Positions 24,368-34,343 are shown, counted from the first letter of the stretch. The stretch: DNA of 64,000 nt from QZLE01 sp033852135 (GCA_033852135.1 JAWSVB010000016.1:186001-250000); one strand, 5' to 3'. Notes: generated by a model not told the origin, from the letters alone. Translations and numbers: made by a program.

Positions 24368-27070
24368 TTAAACCTCCCTATCGGATCCATCGTCTTTTAA
24401 TATCAGATCAAATTCTACTTCAGAATCTTCAACTGGTTCTTCAACCTTCTCTTCAGGCTTCTCTTCATGATTTTCTTCAAAAGCAGCATCAGAATTTTCA
24501 TCACAAGCGTTAACAGTTGTAAGCAATAATTTGTCTTTAGTAACTATCACAATTGCAGGTAGTAGAAATAGAGTTGCTATTGATGATATCGCCATAATAG
24601 ATGCTAAAAAGAACCCTACGGTAATATATGGTATCAGCGGAGCAGCAAGCAGCGGCGTAAATCCAATCGCTATAACTATTGCATTACGGCTAATTGCTCT
24701 TGCTGGCTCAGCATACAAAGCTTTTACCGTTTCGTTCCAACACCCTGTTTCTTTGTGTAATTCACGCATTCTCTGGATAAAATGGATCGCAAAGTCAACA
24801 GATAGTCCAAGAGTTAAAGATGATAGTACAGCTACCGGCATATCATAATTCTTGCCTACAATACCAATCACTCCATATATCAAAGTAATTGTTACAGTTA
24901 GTGGAACCATGGCTAATGCACCAAACTTAACTGACCTGAATAAAATCACCATCATCAAAAAGACAATAACGAATGACCCCAAAAGGCTCAGAATCATTCC
25001 AGAAACCATTTCATCTTGCCAGACCACATTGATATATGTCAGACCACCCCACTCTACTTTTATTTCTGCTGGTAACGGATTTGCTTCAAGATATTGATTA
25101 ACGCTATCAACCACAGAGGCCATATCGACATTATCACCACTTTTAAGCTGTAGCCATATAGCAGTGGAGTTGTAATCTGGCGTTACCATATGCCATAAAT
25201 CATTTGGTCTATGCGATGATTGAAAGCTTAGAATTGTTTGTGCAACAGCGGGTGAACTTGGTGGAAGCTTGTAATTATCCTGTCCCCCACCCTTTAACTC
25301 GCGATATACGGTTTTAACCAAATCAGCTAGTGAATTTGATTTACCAACATGACCACTTTGCATCAATACCTTTTGCAGGTTTTGAATATGACCTATAGCT
25401 TCAGGAGACTGGAAATATTTAACCTGTTGCTGGGCCTTTTCTATCTCATCAATGATCTGCTGCCACACCACCTCTTCTTTCGCGCTGGAATTAAATGCTA
25501 TGTCATCAACCTCAACAGAAAGTTCTTCAAGCTGTTCAAGAATAGGCTTTGATGCCACTTTGATTTGTAGAGTTTTCCAATCATGATTTATATCAACATC
25601 AGATCCAGCTTTATTGATAATAGAATCTACACTTTGATTGAAAACCTTATACACACTCTCTTTGGAAGTATTTGTTAATACCAAGAACGCATCGTATGTT
25701 CCTGCAAAATGCTGATTTAATACTTTATCTGCAACTCTTATTTCATGCTGTTCTTTAAACCAACGTACAGGGTTATCATTTATCTTGATCTTAACTATTC
25801 CATAAATACTAATAACCCCAACTATCGCAATAATAGAAAGAAGTATTTTTGGATACTTAACTGCACAACTACCAAGCTTAGGTAAAACTCTTACCAAACC
25901 GCTTTTAGCATCTTCTGCCTTTCTAGCGGCTACAGCCATAACCAATAAACGTTTTTCAGAAAGGCTTACTATATAAGCAGGGATAAAAGTTATGGTGAAG
26001 ATAAATGCCAATAAAATTCCAAGGGCAACAAAAAGGCCGAAAACTTGTACCGGAGGAATTGGAGTAAATGCTAATGAAGCAAAACCAACTGCAGAAGTTA
26101 ATGAGGTGTAAAGCATAGGGGTGAACAGATGACTCATCACCTCTTCCACCACCTCGGAAGGATCATCACCATCTCGATATCTATCCGAGAACTCAGATAA
26201 TATATGCACCGAATCTAGAACAGCTATCGGCATTAAAAATATTGGAATCATAGAGCTCATGATATGTACGGTATACCCTAAACCTATCAATGCTCCCATG
26301 GTGCAAACGACGGTTGCCATAGCCATTACCATTGGCGCGGATATAAGAGTAACGCTACGGAAAAACCACCACATAAGGATAAATATAACTAATCCAGCTA
26401 GTGGGGCTGAAATTGCCATTTGAGTAAACATCTCAACACCGAATGTATCCTCAGCAACCGGTAAACCAGTAATATAAAACTGATCCTGCTCCCCAGGTTT
26501 TAAATCAGCAATAATGCTCTTTATCTCTGTAGCAATCCTATGGCTTTCATGTTTCTCAACTATTGGGACATAGATAGCAGCGGCCTTTCCATCCTCTGAT
26601 ACCAATGTATTATTAAGGAGAGGAAGGTTGTGTATTGATTTTTTAATTTCAAGAGATGACTTTTGATCGGCAGGTGGATTCTGCATCATCCACTGAAACC
26701 TGATAGTCCCTACACCTTCTTGGGTTATATTATCAACAGTACTTATCGACATTAAATCAGGAGCAACTACCCCTTTTATATCCAATATCCTTGCTGATAG
26801 TTTATGGATTAAAGCCAGTGAACTTGGGTTAAATACACCAGGTTCGGTTTCATTCACTAAACCAACAACTATTGAATCACTAAGATTGAATTTTTCTTTT
26901 ATTTTATTATGTAAAACCCTATCTTCCTGCTGCTCGGACAGCATGTTCTCTGGGTCTGTATCAACCTTAATTTTAGGAATTTGCCATACCAGGAATAGTG
27001 AGATTGCAAAAACAACAGCAAATACGATTTCTGGATGGTTTAAAGAAAATCTAACTATTGCCTTCTTCAT
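24368..27070 (-). CDS. RND/MMPL-family exporter
   Basis: 900 residues with the duplicated RND layout: TM1 near the N-terminus, a periplasmic loop of about 180 residues, a five-helix group (MFTQMAISAPLAGLVIFIL onward, residues about 210-380), a second TM and periplasmic loop, and a second helix group near 690-850. It contains SVDFAIHFIQRMREL, a patched/MMPL-type signature. The C-terminus is a charged Glu-rich tail. Likely exports lipid or hydrophobic compounds with proton energy, with the LolA-like and barrel proteins as partners. Substrate unknown. SD GGAG before the ATG. Confidence 0.88.
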   Translation of the reverse strand: MKKAIVRFSLNHPEIVFAVVFAISLFLVWQIPKIKVDTDPENMLSEQQEDRVLHNKIKEKFNLSDSIVVGLVNETEPGVFNPSSLALIHKLSARILDIKGVVAPDLMSISTVDNITQEGVGTIRFQWMMQNPPADQKSSLEIKKSIHNLPLLNNTLVSEDGKAAAIYVPIVEKHESHRIATEIKSIIADLKPGEQDQFYITGLPVAEDTFGVEMFTQMAISAPLAGLVIFILMWWFFRSVTLISAPMVMAMATVVCTMGALIGLGYTVHIMSSMIPIFLMPIAVLDSVHILSEFSDRYRDGDDPSEVVEEVMSHLFTPMLYTSLTSAVGFASLAFTPIPPVQVFGLFVALGILLAFIFTITFIPAYIVSLSEKRLLVMAVAARKAEDAKSGLVRVLPKLGSCAVKYPKILLSIIAIVGVISIYGIVKIKINDNPVRWFKEQHEIRVADKVLNQHFAGTYDAFLVLTNTSKESVYKVFNQSVDSIINKAGSDVDINHDWKTLQIKVASKPILEQLEELSVEVDDIAFNSSAKEEVVWQQIIDEIEKAQQQVKYFQSPEAIGHIQNLQKVLMQSGHVGKSNSLADLVKTVYRELKGGGQDNYKLPPSSPAVAQTILSFQSSHRPNDLWHMVTPDYNSTAIWLQLKSGDNVDMASVVDSVNQYLEANPLPAEIKVEWGGLTYINVVWQDEMVSGMILSLLGSFVIVFLMMVILFRSVKFGALAMVPLTVTITLIYGVIGIVGKNYDMPVAVLSSLTLGLSVDFAIHFIQRMRELHKETGCWNETVKALYAEPARAISRNAIVIAIGFTPLLAAPLIPYITVGFFLASIMAISSIATLFLLPAIVIVTKDKLLLTTVNACDENSDAAFEENHEEKPEEKVEEPVEDSEVEFDLILKDDGSDREV

Positions 27071-27298
27071 TTACCACTCCACATTTATCTCTGTGTCACT
27101 CTCAATAATATTGCGATACTTTTGTTTATACTTAATATAACCATAGTATCGCTATAGGTTATTATCCAGCCTGCTCTGAATATGTTACATAAACCACATA
27201 CACAACCAGACACTACTACATTGGATTTAATACACAATTATCTTAATTTTTTATCTGATAAACCCGAAACTTTGCCTTATTGAGACTACAATTAGCTA

Positions 27299-29983
27299 TT
27301 GAACAATGAAAAAATAAACATGGATAGCATTGGTACTGTGGAAAAGATTGAGCAAGAAAAAACTGAAATATTATTTTCTAATTTATCCTCGGGTATATTT
27401 GCCCAAGTAGTTGTTTCTATAGCTATGATCTTTGTGCAATATGATGTTGTACCCACTAAAAATATAGTTTTATGGTTCTTCTATTCATTTTTCATAATTA
27501 TATTCAGAGTAGTGCTTTTAAGAAAATTTAGAGCTTTAAAAAACGTACAAGCAAAAGAGATGATTGTTTGGCGCAAGCATTTTGTACTTGGTGCTTTTTT
27601 AGCTGGGTCAGTTTGGGGTCTAGCAGGGGTTATTCTTTTTCCGCAAGACTCAGTATTTCATCAATTTTTTATTGTTTTACTCATTGTTGGCATGACTGCT
27701 GGGGCAATTGTTCTATCAGTTGTACGCAAGGCGATGCTCGCATTTTTTATCCCTGCAATAATGCCTGTGACAGTCAGTTTTCTCCTGCTAGCACAAGAAG
27801 ATGATGTTATAACAGGGGCGTTATTATGCTTTTACCTGTTAATGATGACCGTCGCAATGATGAAATATAATAAGGTGATCACTAAATCCCTTATGTTAAG
27901 GCATAACAATGACGAGCTACTTTTATCATTGAAACTAGAGAAAGAAAAAGCCCAAGAAGCAACTGCTGCTAAAAGCACGTTCTTAGCAAATATGAGCCAT
28001 GAAATAAGAACACCGATGAATGCAATTATTGGGTTAACCGAATTAGTACAGAGAACAAATCTAAATGCCAAACAGGAAGATTATATAAAAAAGATAAATA
28101 TCTCATCACATAGCCTGTTAGGAATAATAAATGACATCCTAGACTTCTCAAAAATTGAGGCTGGAAAACTTAATATCGAACATATTCCCTTTGATATTAA
28201 TGAAATCACCAATCAAGTGGCCGATATTTTCGCAAGCAAGGCTTCCGAAAAGAAAATCGAATTAATCATCTACTGCGAGCCAGATGTGCCTAAACGGATA
28301 GAGGGTGATCCATTAAGAATCGAACAGGTATTAATTAACCTGGTAAATAACGCAATTAAATTTACCGATCAAGGTGAAGTAATAATCAAAGTCTCAGTTG
28401 AAAACATAGTTTCAGATAGAGCAAAATTACGTTTCAGTGTCAGCGATACTGGTATAGGAATGGATAATGAACAGCTAAAGCGATTATTTGAATCATTTAC
28501 CCAGGCTGATGAAACCATAACCAGAAAATATGGAGGGTCCGGTCTCGGCCTAAGCATCAGTCAAAACTTGGTTCAATTGATGGGTGGTAACATTGGAGTT
28601 AGAAGTACTGTTGGTAAAGGAACAGTATTCTCTTTTACGTTAGATCTACCAATATGTGCTACTAAAGCTGAAAGTAAACCTTTTGATTATGAAAAATTAA
28701 ATACATTTAAAGCACTTATCGTTGATGATAATGAGCCAACAGCTACTTATATTACTGAATCACTGCAAAACATAGGAATAAATGCTGAATTTGTTACCTC
28801 TGGAAAAGAGGCTTTAATGAAGTTACCGCGTGCATTATCCGTTGGAGAGCCATACGACATGCTTTTAATCGATTGGCATATGCCTGATCTAAATGGGTTA
28901 GAAACAATCGAGATAATCAGAAATGATGAAAGATATGACGATATATTATTAATGATGATGACAGCATATGGAGATGAGCAAATAACTCAGAAATCCTCTA
29001 CTTTTAGAATCAATAACTTCTTATCAAAACCTATTAAGCAATCTACTTTAATCGACTCTATAGTTTCAGAAATATATGGAGACTCATCTAATACCGCTAA
29101 CAAAAATATACATAGTAATAAAACATTTGAAATCCCTGAGATCAAAGGCGCAAAAGTATTATTAGTTGAAGATAATCATATAAATCAGCAGATTGCTATA
29201 GAATTACTCACTGACATAGGGTTAGAAGTACAAGTCGCTTCAAATGGTGTTGAAGCACTTAAAGAGTTAGAAGAAGGTAGCTTCGACTGTTTACTAACCG
29301 ATATTCAAATGCCGATAATGAGTGGCGATGAACTAACTAAAAGGATAAGGGTAGAAGAAAAATACAATGATCTACCAATTATTGCCTTAACAGCTGATGC
29401 AATGACAAGTGAAAAAGAAAACTGTCTTGCAATTGGGATGAATGATTTCATAGCAAAACCTATTAATATTAAGAATCTCAATCAAGTTCTAATAAAGTGG
29501 TTATCCAAGCAAACTGTTAACCAACCGACAACATTTAGTGATATACAAAAAACCATAACCCACCCCACTCATAAAGAGCTAACACCTAATATAGAAAAAG
29601 AAGATATAGATTTTTCACAGCTTAAAGGGGTTGATTGGGAAAAAGCCCTTAAAATGCTTGGAGGTAGGAGGTCTCTATTTGAAAAACTACTATTAGAGTT
29701 TGCCAATAAAATTAAAGATAGCGGTGATAAAATCGAAAACGATTTGCATAATGGGTATATAGAAGAGGCTCGTAGATTTATTCATTCAATCAAAGGTATA
29801 GCTGGAACTTTTGCAGCAACTGAACTTGAACAAAAAATCGTTTTACTACAAACAGCTATCAATGAAGATGTTCCTGAAGATATTCCTGAAGATATTAATA
29901 ATTATATTGCTGAGTATAAAGAGTCATCCCAGAAGTTATTCACTTCAATTAAATCATTATACAAAGAAGCTGATAAGCTCTAG
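27299..29983 (+). CDS. Membrane hybrid histidine kinase with two receivers and Hpt
   Basis: 894 residues. The N-terminal 200 residues contain about six membrane segments and no recognisable sensor domain. HisKA follows with the phospho-acceptor His234 in MSHEIRTPMNAIIG, then HATPase (VNNAIKFT, DTGIGM, YGGSGLGLSI), receiver 1 (IVDDNE, LLIDWHMP), receiver 2 (LLVEDNH, LLTDIQMP) and a C-terminal Hpt domain with FIHSIKGIAG. This is a complete internal phosphorelay of the BarA/ArcB type. Start is TTG 27299 or ATG 27320; neither has a good SD. No response regulator gene is adjacent, so the output is unknown. Confidence 0.92.
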   Translation: MNNEKINMDSIGTVEKIEQEKTEILFSNLSSGIFAQVVVSIAMIFVQYDVVPTKNIVLWFFYSFFIIIFRVVLLRKFRALKNVQAKEMIVWRKHFVLGAFLAGSVWGLAGVILFPQDSVFHQFFIVLLIVGMTAGAIVLSVVRKAMLAFFIPAIMPVTVSFLLLAQEDDVITGALLCFYLLMMTVAMMKYNKVITKSLMLRHNNDELLLSLKLEKEKAQEATAAKSTFLANMSHEIRTPMNAIIGLTELVQRTNLNAKQEDYIKKINISSHSLLGIINDILDFSKIEAGKLNIEHIPFDINEITNQVADIFASKASEKKIELIIYCEPDVPKRIEGDPLRIEQVLINLVNNAIKFTDQGEVIIKVSVENIVSDRAKLRFSVSDTGIGMDNEQLKRLFESFTQADETITRKYGGSGLGLSISQNLVQLMGGNIGVRSTVGKGTVFSFTLDLPICATKAESKPFDYEKLNTFKALIVDDNEPTATYITESLQNIGINAEFVTSGKEALMKLPRALSVGEPYDMLLIDWHMPDLNGLETIEIIRNDERYDDILLMMMTAYGDEQITQKSSTFRINNFLSKPIKQSTLIDSIVSEIYGDSSNTANKNIHSNKTFEIPEIKGAKVLLVEDNHINQQIAIELLTDIGLEVQVASNGVEALKELEEGSFDCLLTDIQMPIMSGDELTKRIRVEEKYNDLPIIALTADAMTSEKENCLAIGMNDFIAKPINIKNLNQVLIKWLSKQTVNQPTTFSDIQKTITHPTHKELTPNIEKEDIDFSQLKGVDWEKALKMLGGRRSLFEKLLLEFANKIKDSGDKIENDLHNGYIEEARRFIHSIKGIAGTFAATELEQKIVLLQTAINEDVPEDIPEDINNYIAEYKESSQKLFTSIKSLYKEADKL

Positions 29984-30080
29984 AAAATTCATCTTTTCAA
30001 TACCTAGATAGTTATATTTCTATAACTTGCATAAGAGATCTAATCGTTGCATCTAGATATTTCTAAACGCTCACTTTAAG

Positions 30081-30099
30081 TGCACCAAACTATGCACCA
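30081..30099. promoter_or_regulatory. NtrC-like enhancer site
   Basis: TGCACCAAACTATGCACCA contains the TGCACCAAA of NtrC enhancers and a second TGCACC, but the second half is direct, or one base short if read as inverted. It lies about 110 bp upstream of the sigma-54 promoter, a normal enhancer distance. Confidence 0.5.
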
Positions 30100-30192
30100 G
30101 TTCTAATTCCTCCCTGATTCAGCGCACTAACAACCATCTCACACCCCTGATAATTTCCACATTTATCAAGTTAAACCAATTACTTACAAACC

Positions 30193-30208
30193 TGGCACAC
30201 CAAATGCA
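30193..30208 (+). promoter_or_regulatory. Sigma-54 promoter of glnK-amtB
   Basis: TGGCAC at -24 and TGCA at -12 with the diagnostic GG-N10-GC spacing (GG 30194-30195, GC 30206-30207). It is about 60 bp before glnK, so nitrogen limitation through NtrC should induce the unit. Confidence 0.85.
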
Positions 30209-30269
30209 ATAGGATTCTCAAGAGCAACATTTGCAACCGAAGTAAATTATCAATGCCAGGAGCATAACA

Positions 30270-30608
30270 ATGAAGATGATAACAGCAATCATAAAACCAT
30301 TTATGTTAGACAACGTCAGAGAAGCTTTATCTGATATCTCAGTGCAGGGAATTACAGTTACTGAAGTAAAAGGTTTTGGTAGACAAAAAGGTCATACCGA
30401 GCTTTATCGTGGCGCTGAATATGTAGTGGATTTTCTACCAAAGATCAAAATTGAAGCTGCTGTTTCAGACGACATGTGGGAACAAGTTGTCGATACAATC
30501 AGAGAAACAGCTAATTCAGGCAAAATTGGTGATGGAAAAATATTCGTTACCGAGCTTGAGCATGTTGTAAGAATCAGAACTGGCGAATCCGGTCCTGAAG
30601 CTCTTTAA
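30270..30608 (+). CDS. glnK: Nitrogen regulatory PII protein
   Basis: 112 residues, full PII length. The T-loop with the uridylylation Tyr lies in RGAEYVVDFLPK, and nucleotide-binding segments are VKGFGRQKGHTELY and GDGKIFV. It binds ATP/ADP and 2-oxoglutarate and blocks the ammonium channel when nitrogen is sufficient. The SD region CCAGGAGC precedes the ATG. Linked to amtB 53 nt downstream and to a sigma-54 promoter, it is best named GlnK. Confidence 0.96.
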   Translation: MKMITAIIKPFMLDNVREALSDISVQGITVTEVKGFGRQKGHTELYRGAEYVVDFLPKIKIEAAVSDDMWEQVVDTIRETANSGKIGDGKIFVTELEHVVRIRTGESGPEAL

Positions 30609-30661
30609 ACTTTAACCATTGAAATCAGAGATTCAGAACTCATTTTTTTAGGAGAAGTACA

Positions 30662-31930
30662 GTGGAAAATCAAATTTTTGAACTTCAATATGCAATAGAT
30701 ACCTTTTATTTCTTGGTATGTGGTGCATTAGTTATGTGGATGGCAGCAGGTTTTGCCATGCTAGAATCAGGTCTTGTCAGAGCTAAGAATACAACAGAAA
30801 TTCTTACTAAGAACGTCGCGCTCTACTCTATCGCTTGTATCATGTATCTAATCTGCGGATACGAAATCATGTATGGCGGCGGCATATTCCTTGATGGAAT
30901 CATGGGTGGAGAGAACTTCGTTAAAGACGCTTTGGCATCATCTGCTGAAAACGGCTTCGGAGGAGATTCAGTATACTCAGGTGCTTCTGACTTCTTCTTC
31001 CAAGTTGTATTCGTAGCTACTGCAATGTCTATTGTATCTGGTGCGGTTGCAGAGAGAATGAAGCTTTGGGCTTTCCTACTATTTGCAGTTGTAATGACAG
31101 CAGTTATCTATCCAATGGAAGGCGCTTGGACTTGGGGTGGCAGCGATGTATTCGGTCTATTTAACCTTGGTGATCTTGGTTTCTCTGACTTTGCTGGCTC
31201 AGGTATCGTTCACTTGGCTGGTGCTTCAGCTGCGATATCTGCAGTAATCCTACTTGGTGCTCGTAAAGGTAAATATGGTAAAGATGGATCAGTTAACGCG
31301 ATTCCAGGCTCTAACCTACCGCTAGCTGCTCTGGGTACATTCATCCTTTGGATGGGCTGGTTCGGATTCAACGGTGGATCTGTACTAAAACTTGGCGATA
31401 TCGCAAGCTCACACTCAGTAGCTATGGTATTCCTTAACACTAACGCTGCTGCTGCAACCGGTTCTATCGCTGCTCTTATCCTGGCTAGACTATGGTTCGG
31501 TAAAGCTGATTTAACAATGCTGCTTAATGGTGCGTTAGCTGGCTTAGTTGTTATCACAGCAGAACCATCAACTCCAACCCCATTAGTTGCTTCACTATTC
31601 GGTGCTATTGGTGGCTTAGCGGTAGTAGCTTCTATCGTCATGGTTGATAAGCTAAAGCTTGATGACCCTGTAGGTGCAATATCTGTACACGGTGTGTGTG
31701 GACTTATCGGTTTGATGTTAGTACCTATTACTAACGGTGATTCAACATTCATTGGTCAGATAGTTGGTGCAATAACAATCTTCGCATGGGTGTTTGGTAC
31801 AAGTACTGTTGTTTGGTTAATCATCAAAGCAGTAATGGGAATCAGAGTAAGCGAAGAGGAAGAGTACGAAGGTATGGACATTGCGGACTGCGGTATGGAA
31901 GCATATCCTGAGTTCACAAGTTCTAAGTAA
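30662..31930 (+). CDS. amtB: Ammonium transporter AmtB
   Basis: 422 residues with 11 predicted membrane helices and no clear signal peptide. Amt signatures are visible: AGFAMLESGLVRAKN, FFFQVVFVATAMSIVSGAVAERM, GIVHLAGASAA and HGVCGLIG, the last two holding the pore histidines. It conducts ammonium into the cell and is gated by GlnK. The start is GTG with AGGAGAAG upstream. A strong terminator follows. Confidence 0.96.
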   Translation: MENQIFELQYAIDTFYFLVCGALVMWMAAGFAMLESGLVRAKNTTEILTKNVALYSIACIMYLICGYEIMYGGGIFLDGIMGGENFVKDALASSAENGFGGDSVYSGASDFFFQVVFVATAMSIVSGAVAERMKLWAFLLFAVVMTAVIYPMEGAWTWGGSDVFGLFNLGDLGFSDFAGSGIVHLAGASAAISAVILLGARKGKYGKDGSVNAIPGSNLPLAALGTFILWMGWFGFNGGSVLKLGDIASSHSVAMVFLNTNAAAATGSIAALILARLWFGKADLTMLLNGALAGLVVITAEPSTPTPLVASLFGAIGGLAVVASIVMVDKLKLDDPVGAISVHGVCGLIGLMLVPITNGDSTFIGQIVGAITIFAWVFGTSTVVWLIIKAVMGIRVSEEEEYEGMDIADCGMEAYPEFTSSK

Positions 31931-31970
31931 AGGCTCCTTAATAGTACTTGTCTAGAAGTACTAAAACACG

Positions 31971-32002
31971 AAAAAGCCCTGGCAATGCCAGGGCTTTTTT
32001 TA
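31971..32002 (+). terminator. Terminator after amtB
   Basis: A 12-13 bp stem, AAAAGCCCTGGC with GCCAGGGCTTTT, a three-base loop and a T-run on the plus strand. Confidence 0.92.
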
Positions 32003-32057
32003 ATCATTTCTGTTTATATATTTCTTACAAAAAATTAATTACAGATATATTAGGTAC

Positions 32058-32090
32058 AAAAAAAGGGCGAAATAAATTCACCCTTTTTTT
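32058..32090. terminator. Bidirectional terminator between amtB and desulfoferrodoxin
   Basis: AAAAAAAGGG pairs with CCCTTTTTTT around a 13-base loop. It should stop the leftward desulfoferrodoxin-rubrerythrin transcript and any rightward read-through from amtB. Confidence 0.85.
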
Positions 32091-32118
32091 GATTAGTAAA
32101 TCAATCAAAACAACTTCA

Positions 32119-32496
32119 TTACTTTTTCCACAAACCGTGTAAATTACAATATTCTCTAGCAACGACATTTGCTGCATCAGTTTTAAATACAGCAACAGGC
32201 TCGTCGCCAGGTTTTAAATATTGTCTCATAACCTGGTCGCCTGCTATAAGCTCAATCCATTCAATGTAGTGTTCTTCCATCATTGGATGAGCAACTTCTC
32301 CAACAGTTACCTTGTAACCACCATCAATAATATCGATAACTGGTACATGTTTTTCAGTAGCTGCGTCTGTAGTGTTTTCTTCTAATAGAACCATCGGTTG
32401 GTTACAACACTTTAGTTGACCATTACCACCATGTTGTATTTCAGTAATAATTCCACAGATATCACATTTATACATTTCGTTTCTATTTCTAGGCAT
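32119..32496 (-). CDS. Desulfoferrodoxin (superoxide reductase)
   Basis: 125 residues with both iron centres. The desulforedoxin-like N-terminal site has YKCDICG and LKCCNQPM. The catalytic site has EKHVP, HPMMEEHYIEW and the C-terminal EYCNLHGLW. It reduces superoxide to peroxide without making O2, a task for anaerobes and microaerophiles. It lies 17 nt downstream of rubrerythrin, so superoxide and then peroxide are handled by neighbours. SD AAGGAA. Confidence 0.97.
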   Translation of the reverse strand: MPRNRNEMYKCDICGIITEIQHGGNGQLKCCNQPMVLLEENTTDAATEKHVPVIDIIDGGYKVTVGEVAHPMMEEHYIEWIELIAGDQVMRQYLKPGDEPVAVFKTDAANVVAREYCNLHGLWKK

Positions 32497-32513
32497 TGTA
32501 ATTCCTTTACTTG

Positions 32514-33086
32514 CTAGTAGTTTTCACCAAACAACTCAAAATGCGCCTTCGGGTGACAGCAAGCAGGACAAACATCGACAGCTTCTTCACCTTCATGCAG
32601 ATAACCACAGTTTAGGCAACGCCATACAACTGTTCCATCTTTTTGAAAAACTTTTCCATCTTCAATGTTCTTTGCAAGATCGCGATAACGCTTTTCATGC
32701 TGCTTTTCGGCAACCATAATTGCTTCGAATGCTTTAGCAACCTCTTCAAAACCCTCTTCACGTGCAGTTTTTGCAGCAGCAGGATAAAGTTCAGTCCACT
32801 CTTCGTGCTCACCACACGCAGCTGCTTTTAGGTTTTCAATTGTAGAGCCAATTACCCCAGCAGGGAAAGTTGCAGTAATCTCTGCACATCCACCTTCTAG
32901 AAATTTAAAAAATCTTTTTGCATGTTCTTTTTCTTGGTTTGCAGTCTCTTCAAAAATCTCTGAGATTTGTCTGTAACCCTCTTTTTTTGCTTTAGCTGCA
33001 AAATATGTATAACGATTTCTAGCTTGAGATTCACCAGCAAATGCTGCCATTAAATTATGTTCGGTTTTGCTTCCTTTAAGTTCCAT
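32514..33086 (-). CDS. Rubrerythrin
   Basis: 190 residues. The diiron ferritin-like domain shows AFAGESQARNRY, NQEKEHAKRFF and VAEKQHEKRYRDL. The C-terminal rubredoxin domain shows CLNCGYLHEG and CPACCHPK. It acts as a peroxidase with rubredoxin or NADH-linked electrons. The ATG at 33086 follows GGAG. It heads the leftward pair with desulfoferrodoxin and faces the ferredoxin gene across an FNR-type box. Confidence 0.96.
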   Translation of the reverse strand: MELKGSKTEHNLMAAFAGESQARNRYTYFAAKAKKEGYRQISEIFEETANQEKEHAKRFFKFLEGGCAEITATFPAGVIGSTIENLKAAACGEHEEWTELYPAAAKTAREEGFEEVAKAFEAIMVAEKQHEKRYRDLAKNIEDGKVFQKDGTVVWRCLNCGYLHEGEEAVDVCPACCHPKAHFELFGENY

Positions 33087-33220
33087 CAAGGTTCTCCAGT
33101 TGGTTAATTAAGTAATAGCGAGTTGAATGTTATTATAGCTGATATTATATTACATGAAAGCGTGTATAACTTTATTACACTTAGTTTCTATAGCTATAAA
33201 AACAGTAAAAAATATAAAAC

Positions 33221-33234
33221 TTGATCTATATCAA
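33221..33234. promoter_or_regulatory. FNR-class box upstream of the ferredoxin gene
   Basis: TTGATCTATATCAA is a perfect TTGAT-N4-ATCAA palindrome. A TATCAT hexamer at 33256-33261 would place the box centre about 41 bases before transcription start, the classical activating position. It also lies about 140 nt upstream of rubrerythrin on the other strand. Confidence 0.75.
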
Positions 33235-33294
33235 GGTTGATAAATTGCAAACAATTATCATTAATAAAAATCTTACATATTCAGAGGAAATAAA

Positions 33295-34083
33295 ATGAAA
33301 CGTAAAATTATCGAGATTGATGAAGAGCTTTGTAATGGATGTGGCGATTGTGTTCCATCATGCCATGAAGGGGCAATTCAAATCATTGATGGCAAAGCCA
33401 AATTAATTGATGATAAATTTTGCGATGGACTGGGTGACTGCTTAAGTGACTGCCCCCTTGGAGCAATAAAGATTATTGAGCGTGATGCAGCTGAATACGA
33501 CGACGATGCAGTACAAGAACATTTAGCTGAAATGAAAAAGAAATCACAGCAAGCAGCCAAGCCTGCGGCAACTAAACCTCCGTCAAAGCATGGCTGCAGT
33601 GGTGGTTGCCCTGGTTCTGCAAACAAAGTTATACAGAAAAAACCAGCCGCTTCACCTTGTGGTTGTGATTCTCATTCACATGATAAAGATGATCAAAAAA
33701 CAGGTGCTGTAGATGCTCCATCTGAATTAACTCAGTGGCCTGTACAGTTACACTTACTTTCACCTCTAGCGCCATTTTTCCATGACAGAGAGCTAGTACT
33801 TACAGCTGATTGCGTGGCATTCGCTATGGGTAACTATCATGACAAGCTACTTAAAGATAAAGCTGTTGCAATCGCCTGCCCTAAGCTTGATGACACTGGC
33901 CCGTATGTTGAAAAGCTAACTGCAATACTGCAGCACAATAATGTAACTAAGCTGTCGGTCGCTCTTATGGAGGTTCCTTGCTGTAGAGGACTTGGAATGA
34001 TGGCACAAGAAGCACTGGAAAAATCTGGAAAAGATATTCCACTATCAATCATTACTGTTTCAGTTAATGGTGAGATTCTTTAA
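33295..34083 (+). CDS. Ferredoxin-like 4Fe-4S protein with long C-terminal domain
   Basis: 262 residues. A ferredoxin domain lies at residues 1-65: cluster one CNGCGDCVPSC, and a second motif, CDGLGDCLSDCP, in which the usual second Cys is Leu, as seen in related anaerobe proteins. A Cys/His-rich linker (HGCSGGCPGS, SPCGCDSHSHDKDD) and a C-terminal domain with ACPKLDD and EVPCCRGLG follow. Probably an electron carrier or Fe-S adaptor; the partner is unknown. The FNR-type box and good SD (AGAGGAAA) point to anaerobic or nitrosative-stress expression. Confidence 0.85.
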   Translation: MKRKIIEIDEELCNGCGDCVPSCHEGAIQIIDGKAKLIDDKFCDGLGDCLSDCPLGAIKIIERDAAEYDDDAVQEHLAEMKKKSQQAAKPAATKPPSKHGCSGGCPGSANKVIQKKPAASPCGCDSHSHDKDDQKTGAVDAPSELTQWPVQLHLLSPLAPFFHDRELVLTADCVAFAMGNYHDKLLKDKAVAIACPKLDDTGPYVEKLTAILQHNNVTKLSVALMEVPCCRGLGMMAQEALEKSGKDIPLSIITVSVNGEIL

Positions 34084-34118
34084 AAGAGTATATCTAATAT
34101 ATTTAGTACTATTTTAAT

Positions 34119-34141
34119 TGCCTAGGGCAAAACCCTAGGCA
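34119..34141 (+). terminator. Hairpin after the ferredoxin gene, possible terminator
   Basis: A perfect 9-bp stem, TGCCTAGGG with CCCTAGGCA, around five bases. The T-run is poor (CAACTTTAA), so termination is uncertain. Confidence 0.5.
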
Positions 34142-34159
34142 CAACTTTAAAAAATCACC

Positions 34160-34248
34160 CGTCATGCCGGCGAAGGCCGACATCAAGTACTATAACTGCA
34201 AATAGAGTTATATTATTTTTCTGGATACCGGCCTTGGCCGGTATGACG
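34160..34248. repeat. Imperfect inverted repeat, CGTCAT-CCGGC-AAGGCCG family
   Basis: CGTCATGCCGGCGAAGGCCG is mirrored by CCGGCCTTGGCCGGTATGACG. One arm of the same family (GATACCGGCCTTCGCCGGTATGACG) recurs at 46460-46487. It looks like a REP/MITE-type dispersed element; no transposase is visible. Confidence 0.8.
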
Positions 34249-34343
34249 TTTACATTGCCCGTTTAACGTTACCTAAACAGCAATACACGAAAACGGAGAT
34301 GACGCACTTTTTAGTATCGAAAACACTTTTCAGCATACAAATA

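Noticed and set aside
32090..32105. FNR-like palindrome TTGATTAGTAAATCAA
   Set aside because: The spacing between TTGAT and ATCAA is six, not four, and it lies between two gene ends where no promoter is expected.
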